The notes beneath the pieces were generated by a model, which worked only from the letters and a program-made list of their open reading frames with translations, was not told the origin of the DNA and searched no databases. DNA of 34,260 bases, taken from the NCBI GenBank assembly GCA_023442485.1, contig JAEZZG010000002.1, forward strand, positions 1 through 34,260, written 5' to 3'. This DNA comes from Actinomycetes bacterium. GTDB lineage: Bacteria > Actinomycetota > Actinomycetes > Propionibacteriales > Propionibacteriaceae. The stretch's first letter is position 1, and each line of letters begins with the position of its first letter. Shown here piece by piece: positions 1 to 7,851 of the stretch. Made by a program: the position numbers and the translations under genes.

Positions 1-634
1 TCTGTGGCCAGCGAACAATCGTTGCGCCCCCGTACAAAGGCGTGTATCGGGCGATCTCCAGCATCGTCCCAGACAAGGGCATGAACAGGTTAGAGAAGAA
101 GGCAATCACCACGAGTAACCCCGTCGATAGCGACACTGCCGACTCGGAACGGAAGAGGAAGGCTGCGGCGAGCCCATAGAGGGAAAACATCAGAGAACAC
201 ACCACGGTCAAAATCCCGGTAGTAATCCAGATGGATAGGGAGTCGAACTCGGCTTTGGTCAGGGCCCCGACTGTCATCAGAATCACGGTGGGCAGGATCG
301 TCATGACCAGGGCGACGATAATCTTGCCCATGAGATAGAGCGGATTCGTCAATCGAGTCAGGGCGAGTTGACGCCCCCAGCCGGATTCGTGTTCGATCAC
401 CGTCATCCCGGCGATGGAGGCTGCACCGGTGACTGCACCGTAGATCCCCATACTAACCATCGTGTAGGCAGATACGTTGCCGTTGCCGCAACGGAGCAAG
501 GCGGTGTCTTGGAGACCGAAGATCACGAAGAACACGGTGGGGAAGCCGCAAATATAGACCATGGAATCTGCCATGGTCACGGTTCTTTTGAGTTCCCTGA
601 GGCTGTAGCGAAGCCCAATCGATGCTGAACTCAT
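1..634 (-). CDS. ABC-2 type transporter permease (partial, 3' end beyond window)
   Basis: I translated this reading frame by hand from the reverse strand; it stays open from an ATG at 634 to the window edge, giving 211 codons without a stop. The product starts MSSASIGLRYSLRELKRTV and has several hydrophobic stretches, about residues 26-40, 55-75, 100-122, 135-160 and 170-190. That fits an ABC-2 permease of the drug or antibiotic export type. The ATG overlaps the stop of the upstream ATPase gene (ATGA), so the two are translationally coupled and probably form one exporter, with this protein as the membrane half. The substrate cannot be read from the sequence. The C-terminus lies outside the window. 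Confidence 0.85.
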   Translation of the reverse strand, partial: MSSASIGLRYSLRELKRTVTMADSMVYICGFPTVFFVIFGLQDTALLRCGNGNVSAYTMVSMGIYGAVTGAASIAGMTVIEHESGWGRQLALTRLTNPLYLMGKIIVALVMTILPTVILMTVGALTKAEFDSLSIWITTGILTVVCSLMFSLYGLAAAFLFRSESAVSLSTGLLVVIAFFSNLFMPLSGTMLEIARYTPLYGGATIVRWPQ

Positions 635-1563
635 CGCGATTCTCCGTTCTTGGTGAAGTTACTGGTGGGGTTGTTCTGCGTCGTCTCGGACGTCAAGTCA
701 ACGAAGGCATCTTCGAGTGAGGCTCGGGTGATCCTGAGATTGGAACCAACCCCTCGGTTGAGGATGTCTTGGGCAAGCTGGTCTGTGGCTGGGGTAGTTG
801 CGCTAAAGACCTGGTCGTGGAGCTCCCACGCATCTGCGGCCCCGTGGTCGCCCGCGATCTGCTGGGCCGTCGCTGAATCGGAGTGCCAGGTGGCGGTGAG
901 TGTCGGAGGATGGATCGAAGACAGTTCACTGACGTTGCCGTCCGCCCTCACCTTCCCCTGTGCTAGCAGTACCACTCGCTGGGCGTAATCTTCGGCCTCG
1001 GCAAGGTAGTGGGTGGCGAAGACAACCGTCACCCCTCGCAAGGTCTCGGCGGAAATGATCTCCCAGAAATCCCGGCGCGCAGCGACATCCATCCCGGCGG
1101 TAGGTTCGTCAAGAATCAGCAAGTCAGGGTCGGTAAGTAAGGCCAGGGCGAACTTGAGCCGTTGCTGTTCACCGCCTGAACACTTCTTGACCTTTCGCTT
1201 GACCAGGTCGGTCAAGCCAGTGCGTTCAATCACTTCCTCAGGTCGTCTGGCGTGCTCGTGGCAGTCCGCAATCATTCTCACCGTCTGCTCCACCGTCAAT
1301 GCCCCCAAGAGCCCACCTGTCTGCAATACCGCGCCGACTCGACCGGAACGGGCCGCTTGTTGTGGGGTAGTTCCCATGACCGACACTGTCCCCGACGCCG
1401 GTTGAGCCAGGCCGAGGATCAAGTCAATGAGGGTGGTCTTTCCTGCCCCATTGGGGCCCAAGAGAGCCACGATTTCCCCAGCAGAGACCGACAAGTCAAT
1501 CCCTCTGAGAGCCTGGACAGAGCCGAAGCGCTGGGTAACTCCTGTTACTGAGATGGTTTCCAT
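631..1563 (-). CDS. ABC transporter ATP-binding protein (ABC-2 exporter)
   Basis: A 310-aa ABC ATPase that would power export with the downstream permease. Walker A is GPNGAGKT at residues 36-43, the Q-loop lies in the VLQTGG stretch near 81, the signature is SGGEQ at 129-133, Walker B is LLILDEP at 148-154, and the switch His is H185 in FATHYL. The roughly 110 residues after the nucleotide-binding domain form the C-terminal extension usual for CcmA/DrrA-like drug and lipid exporters. It is the first gene of a minus-strand pair and overlaps the permease start by 4 nt. It is divergent from the DUF3097 gene across 145 bp. Substrate is unknown; multidrug or antibiotic efflux is only the generic family expectation. 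Confidence 0.93.
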   Translation of the reverse strand: METISVTGVTQRFGSVQALRGIDLSVSAGEIVALLGPNGAGKTTLIDLILGLAQPASGTVSVMGTTPQQAARSGRVGAVLQTGGLLGALTVEQTVRMIADCHEHARRPEEVIERTGLTDLVKRKVKKCSGGEQQRLKFALALLTDPDLLILDEPTAGMDVAARRDFWEIISAETLRGVTVVFATHYLAEAEDYAQRVVLLAQGKVRADGNVSELSSIHPPTLTATWHSDSATAQQIAGDHGAADAWELHDQVFSATTPATDQLAQDILNRGVGSNLRITRASLEDAFVDLTSETTQNNPTSNFTKNGESR

Positions 1564-1708
1564 AGTTCAAGTTTGCTCACCTGCCAGTCGCGGCGGAACT
1601 GGAGAAGATCATCACTTCTTCGTGACATCTGTCACGGACGCCTTGCCCTCGACGCCTCGGCCCGTGTTGGTCCGCTCATCGCCTAGGCGTACCCGCTAAG
1701 GTGACGGG

Positions 1709-2548
1709 GTGAGTCGCTACGAAAAAGACGTTTTGTCCCCGGGGTGGCGCAGATCCCACATCGTTCCAGCCACCGATGTTGCGATGAAACTCGGGATGGT
1801 GGTCGAGACGGCATCGGGATTCTGCGGGGCGATTGTCAGGTGGGAGAACGGTCTCGTCGTCCTCGAAGATCGACACCTGAAACAACGATCCTTCCCTGTC
1901 GGCGGGGGTTTCTTGATTGACGGCAAGCCTGTGATTTTGCGGATCCCGTCGCGCACCGGGAAAGCGGCGGCGAAGTACACAGCGTCCGGATCGCTGGCGG
2001 TTAGCGACCAAAAAGCCAAGGTGGCTTTGCCTAGTCGAATCTATGTTGAGGGTCGCCATGACGCTGAGCTGGTCGAGAAAATATGGGGAGACGATCTGCG
2101 TTATGTCGGGGTCGTCGTGGAATATCTCAACGGCATCGATAATCTTGTCGCCATCGTTGACGAGTTCCAGCCCGAGCCAGGCAGGCGCCTGGGCGTCCTC
2201 GTAGACCATCTCGTTGCCGGAACGAAGGAGTCACGGATTCGAGACGACGTGATTCGCGGCGGCTACGGCAACTACGTCTTAATCACCGGACACGACTTCA
2301 TCGATATCTGGCAGGCGATCCTTCCGCAACGCCTAGGGTTGAAGGAGTGGCCCCAGGTGCCGATGGACGTCGATTTCAAGAAGGGAACCTGTCGGGCCCT
2401 GGGATGGCCACACCAAGATCAAGCCGATATTGGACGCGCCTGGCAACACATCTTGTCGAAGGCGACGAGTTTTAGAGATCTCGACCGAGGCTTGGTCAAG
2501 CAGGTTGAGATGCTGATTGACTTCGTCACTCAAGACCACATCCACTAG
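1709..2548 (+). CDS. DUF3097 family protein
   Basis: A 279-aa soluble protein that I recognise as the actinobacterial DUF3097 family. Its function is unknown. The middle carries a Toprim-like stretch, SRIYVEGRHDAELVEKIWGDDLR (about residues 110-132, shown here in part: VEGRHDAELVEKIWG), followed by acidic patches such as VAIVDEF. An acidic-rich core of that kind could bind metal, but that is inference. The start is GTG 1709, with AAGG seven bases upstream; a -10-like TAAGGT ends six bases before the GTG, so a leaderless start is also possible. The gene is followed 137 bp later by a monophosphatase on the same strand. Confidence 0.85.
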   Translation: MSRYEKDVLSPGWRRSHIVPATDVAMKLGMVVETASGFCGAIVRWENGLVVLEDRHLKQRSFPVGGGFLIDGKPVILRIPSRTGKAAAKYTASGSLAVSDQKAKVALPSRIYVEGRHDAELVEKIWGDDLRYVGVVVEYLNGIDNLVAIVDEFQPEPGRRLGVLVDHLVAGTKESRIRDDVIRGGYGNYVLITGHDFIDIWQAILPQRLGLKEWPQVPMDVDFKKGTCRALGWPHQDQADIGRAWQHILSKATSFRDLDRGLVKQVEMLIDFVTQDHIH

Positions 2549-2685
2549 GTTCATGCGGACTTGGTCGAGCCCGGTCGGTTAGTGAGGCTAGGGTCGGCCA
2601 AGCTGGGAGTAAAATTAGGGGTAGCAGCGCCTAGACTGGAGCCTAGATTTGGTGGGCGTGTGCGTGAAGGGAAGGAGAATCATCG

Positions 2686-3480
2686 ATGGATACCCTCGCT
2701 ATTCTGGACGTGATCCGCGAGATCTCCGACGCCGTGGTCACTCCTCGATGGCGGACTCTATGGGGTGAGCCGGTATTAGAAAAGACCCCTGGCGACCCGG
2801 TGACTATTGCTGATCGGCAGTGTGAGGCGTGCCTGAACGCCGCGCTGAAAGAGATGTACCCTGATGCGCTCATCGTCGGTGAAGAGTCCAGCTTCTTGGG
2901 CGATCCGGCAGAGAAATTCCTTGCCAGCGCCGATCATGCCTTCGTTATTGACCCTCTCGACGGGACCAAGGGATTCGTGAGCGGGTCCCATGATTTCGCG
3001 GTGATGCTCGCTGAAGTCAAGAAAGGCGAGACTGTCCGGTCTTGGATCTGGCAGCCGATCCATCAGCACGCCTTCGTCGCTGAGCTAGGTGCTGGAGTCT
3101 GGCGAGACGGTGAGCGCGTCATTCGCAAAGAATCTGGCCTGCCCCCGCTAGGACGGTCAATGGACAAACTGATCCATCAGGTTGCGTTTGAGGGTATGCG
3201 CCCGATCCAATCGACCCGTCACTGTGCTGGGGTTGATTACCCCGATCTGTGTATGGGCGAGATCGATTTTCTGATCTATCGACATTCCTACCCTTGGGAT
3301 CATCTGCCCGGGGTGTTGATGGTGCGAGAACTCGGCGGTGAAGCCATCGTCAGGGATGGCCGTCGGTGCCGGGCAGGGGTTGCCTCCGACTTACTCGTGG
3401 TTGCCCGCGATGAACAGCTATGCGAGCAGGTCCGGCGCGAATGGTTGGAGCAAGAGGCTAATCCGCTTCAGTTGACTTGA
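2686..3480 (+). CDS. inositol monophosphatase family protein (histidinol-phosphatase-like)
   Basis: A 264-aa Mg-dependent phosphatase of the FIG/IMPase fold. Metal-binding motif A is GEES at residues 65-68, motif B is DPLDGT at 89-94, and the third Asp is in YPWDHLPG. These would hydrolyse a small phosphate monoester. Actinobacterial relatives include histidinol-phosphatase HisN, inositol monophosphatase and CysQ-type PAP phosphatase. The sequence alone does not decide between them, and no histidine-biosynthesis gene is nearby. The ATG at 2686 has a good ribosome site, GAAGGAG at 2671-2677. The gene ends just before the CIRCE element of hrcA. Confidence 0.85.
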   Translation: MDTLAILDVIREISDAVVTPRWRTLWGEPVLEKTPGDPVTIADRQCEACLNAALKEMYPDALIVGEESSFLGDPAEKFLASADHAFVIDPLDGTKGFVSGSHDFAVMLAEVKKGETVRSWIWQPIHQHAFVAELGAGVWRDGERVIRKESGLPPLGRSMDKLIHQVAFEGMRPIQSTRHCAGVDYPDLCMGEIDFLIYRHSYPWDHLPGVLMVRELGGEAIVRDGRRCRAGVASDLLVVARDEQLCEQVRREWLEQEANPLQLT

Positions 3481-3488
3481 GCGATAGA

Positions 3489-3515
3489 CTGTCACTCGGC
3501 ACTCAAGAGTGCTAA
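3489..3515 (+). promoter_or_regulatory. CIRCE operator for HrcA
   Basis: The right half GAGTGCTAA (3507-3515) matches the CIRCE consensus exactly. Nine bases upstream, CTGTCACTC (3489-3497) matches the left half TTAGCACTC at six of nine positions, including the CACTC core. The CIRCE spacing of 9 nt is kept. It lies between the phosphatase stop and the hrcA start, about 100 bp upstream of hrcA. HrcA autorepression of hrcA-dnaJ, relieved by heat shock, is the established mode for this element. Confidence 0.8.
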
Positions 3516-3617
3516 AACCTAGACGGGCTAGGCTGAAACTCCGGCGTGTCAACCCTGAGGTCTAGGCTAGGGCACTTGGCTTCAGATACCGCACTTAGAT
3601 CACGGAAGGGAGAGGCG

Positions 3618-4640
3618 ATGCTTGACGAGCGCAAACTGAATGTGTTGAAAGCCATCGTCACCGATTTCGTGGCCAGCGAAGAGCCGGTGGGGTCCAAGGC
3701 CTTGGTTGAAAAACACAACCTGGCGGTTTCTGCAGCCACGATTCGCAACGACATGGCGGTGCTCGAAGAGGAAGGCTATATCACCCAGCCACACACTTCT
3801 GCTGGCAGAATCCCTACTGACAAGGGGTATCGCCTCTTCGTCGACAAGCTTGCCACCATCAAACCGCTCTCGGCTGCGGAGAAGCGGGCCATCGATCGTT
3901 TTATGGTAGGTGCGGTTGATTATGACGATGTGCTCTACCGGACAGTGCGGCTATTGGCCGACATCACCCACAACATCGCCATCGTGCAGTACCCGATCAC
4001 CTCGGCTGCCTCGATCCGCCGCATCGAACTCGTCGCTAGCGGCGCCGACCGGTTCATCATCATCGTCATCAAATCCAACGGTGCCTTGGATCAGCGTTTT
4101 GTCTCCCTGCCTGACTATGGCACCGAGGCGCTGGCGGTAATGAATGACCGCATCAACGAGGCCGTCAATGGTCTCGAAATCAGCGAGGCCCTCGGCGTCC
4201 TCGACGGTTTCGCTGACTCCGTCGCTCCCGAGTACCGCGAACTGGGATCGGTGGTTGCCCAGACGGTACGCGATGTGATCAACTCCGATCCGACCACCCG
4301 GGTAGTGGTCGCGGGACGCTCTCACGTCACCCGCTTCAACTCGCAAATAAGCGGCGGAATCTACCCGATTCTGGACCTGCTGGAGGAGCAGGTGGTGTTG
4401 CTGAAACTCCTCTCCGAGGCCGTCAGCGGGGAAGAAGGGGACGTGACGGTGCGCATTGGCCAAGAGAATACCTACGAGCCGCTCCGCTCAACATCGGTGG
4501 TGGTTAGTGGTTACTCCAGCTCAGCCGATACCCTATCTGGGTTGGGGATCGTCGGACCTACCCGAATGGATTACCCCTCAGCTATTTCAGCCGTGCGGGC
4601 AGTTGCCCGCTACGTCGGACGTTTCTTGTCAGAAGGATGA
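3618..4640 (+). CDS. hrcA: heat-inducible transcription repressor HrcA
   Basis: A 340-aa repressor, the usual length for HrcA. The N-terminus is a winged helix, MLDERKLNVLKAIVTDFVA then SAATIRNDMAVLEEEGYI, followed by the conserved HTSAGRIPTDKGYR. The rest is the HrcA dimerisation domain. It binds CIRCE and is kept active by GroE chaperonin in well-studied bacteria. I chose ATG 3618 because GAAGGGAGAGG lies directly upstream and it gives the canonical N-terminus; an in-frame start at 3546 would add 24 atypical residues. dnaJ follows after 12 bp, so the two are probably cotranscribed under CIRCE control. Confidence 0.97.
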   Translation: MLDERKLNVLKAIVTDFVASEEPVGSKALVEKHNLAVSAATIRNDMAVLEEEGYITQPHTSAGRIPTDKGYRLFVDKLATIKPLSAAEKRAIDRFMVGAVDYDDVLYRTVRLLADITHNIAIVQYPITSAASIRRIELVASGADRFIIIVIKSNGALDQRFVSLPDYGTEALAVMNDRINEAVNGLEISEALGVLDGFADSVAPEYRELGSVVAQTVRDVINSDPTTRVVVAGRSHVTRFNSQISGGIYPILDLLEEQVVLLKLLSEAVSGEEGDVTVRIGQENTYEPLRSTSVVVSGYSSSADTLSGLGIVGPTRMDYPSAISAVRAVARYVGRFLSEG

Positions 4641-4652
4641 CGCAGTTAACCC

Positions 4653-5825
4653 ATGAGTGCTGACTACTACCAGACCCTCGGTGTGTCTCGCGAAGCCACC
4701 CCTGAAGAAATCAAGAAGGCATATCGCCGAATGGCGATGAAGGTGCACCCAGACGTTGCCACCGAGCCAGACGCCGAGGAAAAATTCAAGGCCGTCAACG
4801 AGGCCTACGAGGTGCTGTCTGACCCACAGAAGAAGGCCATCTATGACCGTGGCGGCGACCCGCGCGGATCGGCGATGGGCGGAGGCGGCTTTGGTGGATT
4901 CTCTTCTGGCTTTGGTGGATTCGATATTTTCAATCTGGTAGACGGATTCTTCGGCGGGGCCGGAGGCGCTGGCTATCACGAACCCCGCAGCCGCACCCAG
5001 CGAGGCAAGGATCAGCTAGAGATGGTGACCTTGTCTTTGGCAGAGGCTGCTTTCGGGACTGCCAAACGTCTCGATTTCACCACGATGGTCGTCTGCTCCC
5101 ACTGTCAAGGCTCTGGGTCGGCCAATGGTGAACAGCCGGTCACCTGCCAAACCTGTCACGGACGCGGCGAGGTCACTGCGGTGCAACGCTCCTTCCTCGG
5201 TGATATCCGCACTACTCGCGCCTGTGGGGATTGTCAGGGCTACGGCACGGTCCAGACGAATCCGTGTCAGGAATGTCGCGGTGCTGGCCGGGTTCGGGTC
5301 GACCGCTCCATCAACATCACCGTCCCTGCTGGTGTACGCACCGGTCTGCGCCTGCACATGGCTGCACGCGGTGAGGTCGGCCAGTGTGGAGGCCCAGCGG
5401 GTGACCTTTACGTCGAGATCAAGGTCGAATCCCACCCCGTCTTCGTTCGCGACGGTGACGATCTGCGAATGACGATTCACGTCCCGATGATCTCGGCAGC
5501 CCTCGGTGTTGACGTCCACGTTCCCACTCTCGACGCAGAATCAGACAAGTCCGACCCCAGCAACCATGAGGCCCTGGTCGACATTCCCGCAGGAGCCCAG
5601 ACCGGCGCCACCGTCGTGGTAGAAGAGATGGGTGTGCCGGTGTTGAACTCCAACCGGCGCGGCGACCTGATCGTCACAATCATCGTCGACACCCCCTCCA
5701 AACTCACCGAGGAAGAAGCCGATCTGCTCCGCCACTTCGCTCAACTACGCGGCGAAGACGTCACCGTGGAATCAGCCAAGAAAACCAAGGGTTTCTTCTC
5801 CCGGATCCGCGAGGTTTTTGAATGA
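4653..5825 (+). CDS. dnaJ: molecular chaperone DnaJ (type I)
   Basis: A 390-aa type I J-protein that stimulates the DnaK ATPase and delivers substrates to it. The J domain covers residues 1-70 with HPD at 32-34. A Gly/Phe-rich linker follows (GGGFGGFSSGFGGFDIFN). The zinc domain has four CxxCxGxG repeats: CSHCQGSG, CQTCHGRG, CGDCQGYG and CQECRGAG. The C-terminal beta domains complete the protein. In Actinomycetota a dnaJ beside hrcA is normally the second copy, often called dnaJ2, while dnaJ1 sits with dnaK-grpE. Neither dnaK nor grpE is present here. The stop overlaps the rsmE start (ATGA). Confidence 0.97.
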   Translation: MSADYYQTLGVSREATPEEIKKAYRRMAMKVHPDVATEPDAEEKFKAVNEAYEVLSDPQKKAIYDRGGDPRGSAMGGGGFGGFSSGFGGFDIFNLVDGFFGGAGGAGYHEPRSRTQRGKDQLEMVTLSLAEAAFGTAKRLDFTTMVVCSHCQGSGSANGEQPVTCQTCHGRGEVTAVQRSFLGDIRTTRACGDCQGYGTVQTNPCQECRGAGRVRVDRSINITVPAGVRTGLRLHMAARGEVGQCGGPAGDLYVEIKVESHPVFVRDGDDLRMTIHVPMISAALGVDVHVPTLDAESDKSDPSNHEALVDIPAGAQTGATVVVEEMGVPVLNSNRRGDLIVTIIVDTPSKLTEEEADLLRHFAQLRGEDVTVESAKKTKGFFSRIREVFE

Positions 5826-6556
5826 CCTACGCGCTTTTCTTGGTCGCGGACCTCGACGTCACGGCCGGGGACCCGCTAACCCTCACCGGAAAGGAAGCCC
5901 ACCACGCGGGAGTCGTCAAGCGCGTCGAGCCACGAGAGAGAATCTTTATCTCCGACGGTCGCGGAGCCCGGGTGGTTGCCGAGGTTATCTCAGTGTCGAA
6001 GAACGCCGTTGAGACCCGGGTCGTCGACGTGATGGAAACCGAGAATCCACACCCCAGATTCACCCTGATCCAAGGCCTGCCCAAGCGTGAGCGCCACGAT
6101 CTCACCGTTGAACTGGCCACCGAGCTCGGTTTTCATCGAATCATCGCCTGGCAGGCTGATCGATCCGTCACCCGATGGGTGGGGGAGAAGATCGGCAAGT
6201 CGGTAGACAAATGGCAGATGACGGCACGCGAAGCCACGAAACAGTCCAGGCGGGCCATCATCCCCCAGGTGGAGTTTGCTACCACCGATCAACTGGATAG
6301 GTTCCTCGACCAAGGGGTGATTGTCGCTGACGAAATGGCGAGTGAATCCATTGCCCAGGTCGGTTTCGACGACGTAGGCGACCAAATCGCCATCGTGATC
6401 GGCCCCGAGGGTGGGTTTTCCGAGCGCGAACGCGAACTCTTCGCTAAAAAGGCGTGCCGGTCGGTGCTGATTTCGGACGCGATCTTGCGTACCTCCACCG
6501 CTGGTGGGGTGGCGTTAGCCCTCGTCAAACAGCGTCTCGCGGGTCTAGCCAAATAA
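5822..6556 (+). CDS. rsmE: 16S rRNA (uracil(1498)-N(3))-methyltransferase RsmE
   Basis: A 244-aa SPOUT-class methyltransferase that methylates N3 of U1498 in 16S rRNA using S-adenosylmethionine. The N-terminal PUA-like part includes LTGKEAHHAGVVKR. The knotted SAM-binding part carries IGPEGGFSERE and the C-terminal SDAILRTSTAGGVAL, both typical of RsmE. It overlaps dnaJ by 4 nt, the standard neighbour order hrcA-dnaJ-rsmE in Gram-positive bacteria. The 3' end overlaps the converging beta-helix gene by 12 bp, leaving no room for a terminator between them. Confidence 0.95.
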   Translation: MTYALFLVADLDVTAGDPLTLTGKEAHHAGVVKRVEPRERIFISDGRGARVVAEVISVSKNAVETRVVDVMETENPHPRFTLIQGLPKRERHDLTVELATELGFHRIIAWQADRSVTRWVGEKIGKSVDKWQMTAREATKQSRRAIIPQVEFATTDQLDRFLDQGVIVADEMASESIAQVGFDDVGDQIAIVIGPEGGFSERERELFAKKACRSVLISDAILRTSTAGGVALALVKQRLAGLAK

Positions 6557-7732
6557 GGTCGGCATGACTGTGGTGGCTGAGGTGGTCACGTCATCGACAA
6601 TCGCGGTCAGCCACGCAGTCAGTTCCTGCCCCGTCTCGGCGTCGAGAGACTGAACAGCTTCGATATAGTCTCTGCTTCCCGCCTGCAAAGTCAGCGTTGC
6701 GGCTGCGTCTGGAGCAGGGAGGCTGCGTTGTCCCAGGGTGTCGATCAGGGAGTCGATCAACTCGTGGAATTCGGTGCGGGCCTGGTCAGAGGGGTCAACC
6801 TTGGCTGCGAGTGCCTTCAACCTCTTCAGCCGCTCGGTGCGAACCTCATCGAGGACGCGCAACGCACCGTCGAATACCAACTCGCCTAGCTCCTCGGCGG
6901 CGAAGAAGGGGTAACGGATTTGGCGGTACCAGGCTTCGAGGGCAGCCAGATTCCCCATGAAAACGATGTTGCGGCGAACCAGGTGGGCGAGCCTGGCATA
7001 GCGGAAGGGAGTGACCGGCCGAGTTAGGCCAGGATGCGGAGGGGGAAGAACCAGCATGTTGTCGTCGTCGACGTCGCTGCGCAGGATCGACCCGGCGCCG
7101 ACCGTCGTCCCGAAACCGGTGTAGATCGGACCGACGGCACCACCTTGGCCACCAAGGAAGATCGGCGGCTGATTCAACAGGACGCCACGCGGCACATCAC
7201 CGAAGAGGGATACCGTCGTCTTGTCTCCGTCGGGGGTGAAGTTGAAATGGATATACGAAGAACCCACCTCGGAGTGGTTCTTGCGTGACGTCCCGCCTGC
7301 CATCAGACAGTCACAGAAGTTGATCAGTGAACCCAAGGTGACGAAGGGCATCAAGATGGTTTGTTTGAGACCGACGGTGTGAGCCCCGCCCGCCTCTTCT
7401 TCGAGAAGGGTTCCGGGACGAATATGGGCGCCCGAGCCGACGTTTGCCCCTCGCAGGAAAACTGCCCCGTGGAAGAATCCGCCTTTCAACTCCACCTCAG
7501 GCCCGAGTTGGCAATCCCTGACGGTAGCCGGGGTCTCTGCCGATAGCTGGCACCCTGCCGAGATCACCGTCGAGGCCCCATACACCCGCGTCCCTGGATG
7601 AAGTACCACACCTTCGCTACTGATCTGGTCAACGTTGACCTCGGGGCCAATCTCCACCATGGCCGGGTTCGGTATCGACACGCCCTTGTCAATCAAGGTC
7701 GTCACGGATTCGCAACCGGTTAGCTCACTCAT
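6545..7732 (-). CDS. left-handed beta-helix (hexapeptide repeat) protein, GlmU C-terminus-like, unknown function
   Basis: A 395-aa protein. Residues about 20-250 show hexapeptide-type repeats (for example VVLHPGTRVYGASTVISAG and GANVGSGAHIRPGTLLEEEA) that predict a left-handed beta-helix, as in GlmU and other acyl/nucleotidyl transferases. A striking conserved-looking stretch contains INFCDCLMAGGTSRKNHSEV, then GDVPRGVLLNQPPIFLGGQG. The last 140 residues are helical and not recognised. There is no uridylyltransferase domain. I recall similar proteins annotated as UDP-GlcNAc pyrophosphorylase-related, but activity is unproven. The ATG at 7732 lies just downstream of AGGAAGGAG on the reverse strand, a strong ribosome site. 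Confidence 0.75.
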   Translation of the reverse strand: MSELTGCESVTTLIDKGVSIPNPAMVEIGPEVNVDQISSEGVVLHPGTRVYGASTVISAGCQLSAETPATVRDCQLGPEVELKGGFFHGAVFLRGANVGSGAHIRPGTLLEEEAGGAHTVGLKQTILMPFVTLGSLINFCDCLMAGGTSRKNHSEVGSSYIHFNFTPDGDKTTVSLFGDVPRGVLLNQPPIFLGGQGGAVGPIYTGFGTTVGAGSILRSDVDDDNMLVLPPPHPGLTRPVTPFRYARLAHLVRRNIVFMGNLAALEAWYRQIRYPFFAAEELGELVFDGALRVLDEVRTERLKRLKALAAKVDPSDQARTEFHELIDSLIDTLGQRSLPAPDAAATLTLQAGSRDYIEAVQSLDAETGQELTAWLTAIVDDVTTSATTVMPTLFG

Positions 7733-7815
7733 CGGCGCTCCTTCCTAGATCGGGTGCGTCTTTTATCCTACGGTCCACGAAGCCACCACAACACCCGGCG
7801 CGCCCAGACTCTGTT

Positions 7816-7844
7816 TTGGGCGTCACCGGCGAACCTGCCACAAT
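7816..7844 (+). promoter_or_regulatory. candidate tgt promoter, leaderless
   Basis: TTGGGC at 7816-7821 and CACAAT at 7839-7844 are separated by exactly 17 bp. A transcript starting 7 nt after the -10 would begin at about 7851-7852, on the GTG at 7852. There is no Shine-Dalgarno before 7843 or 7852, in line with a leaderless message. This is sequence inference only. Confidence 0.5.
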
Positions 7845-7851
7845 GTCAGGC

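Noticed and set aside
3518..3532. CCTAG-N5-CTAGG inverted repeat after CIRCE, with similar CTAG motifs near 2630 and 3565
   Set aside because: The motif is short and its copies do not share spacing or arrangement. It is not enough for a regulator site.
3951..4463. 170-codon antisense frame inside hrcA
   Set aside because: It lies fully opposite the strongly supported HrcA domain, has low-complexity composition (Asp runs) and no ribosome site. It is a codon shadow.
7816..7851. Longer tgt start at TTG 7816
   Set aside because: TTG coincides with the -35 hexamer of a well-spaced promoter, and the added residues do not belong to the Tgt fold.
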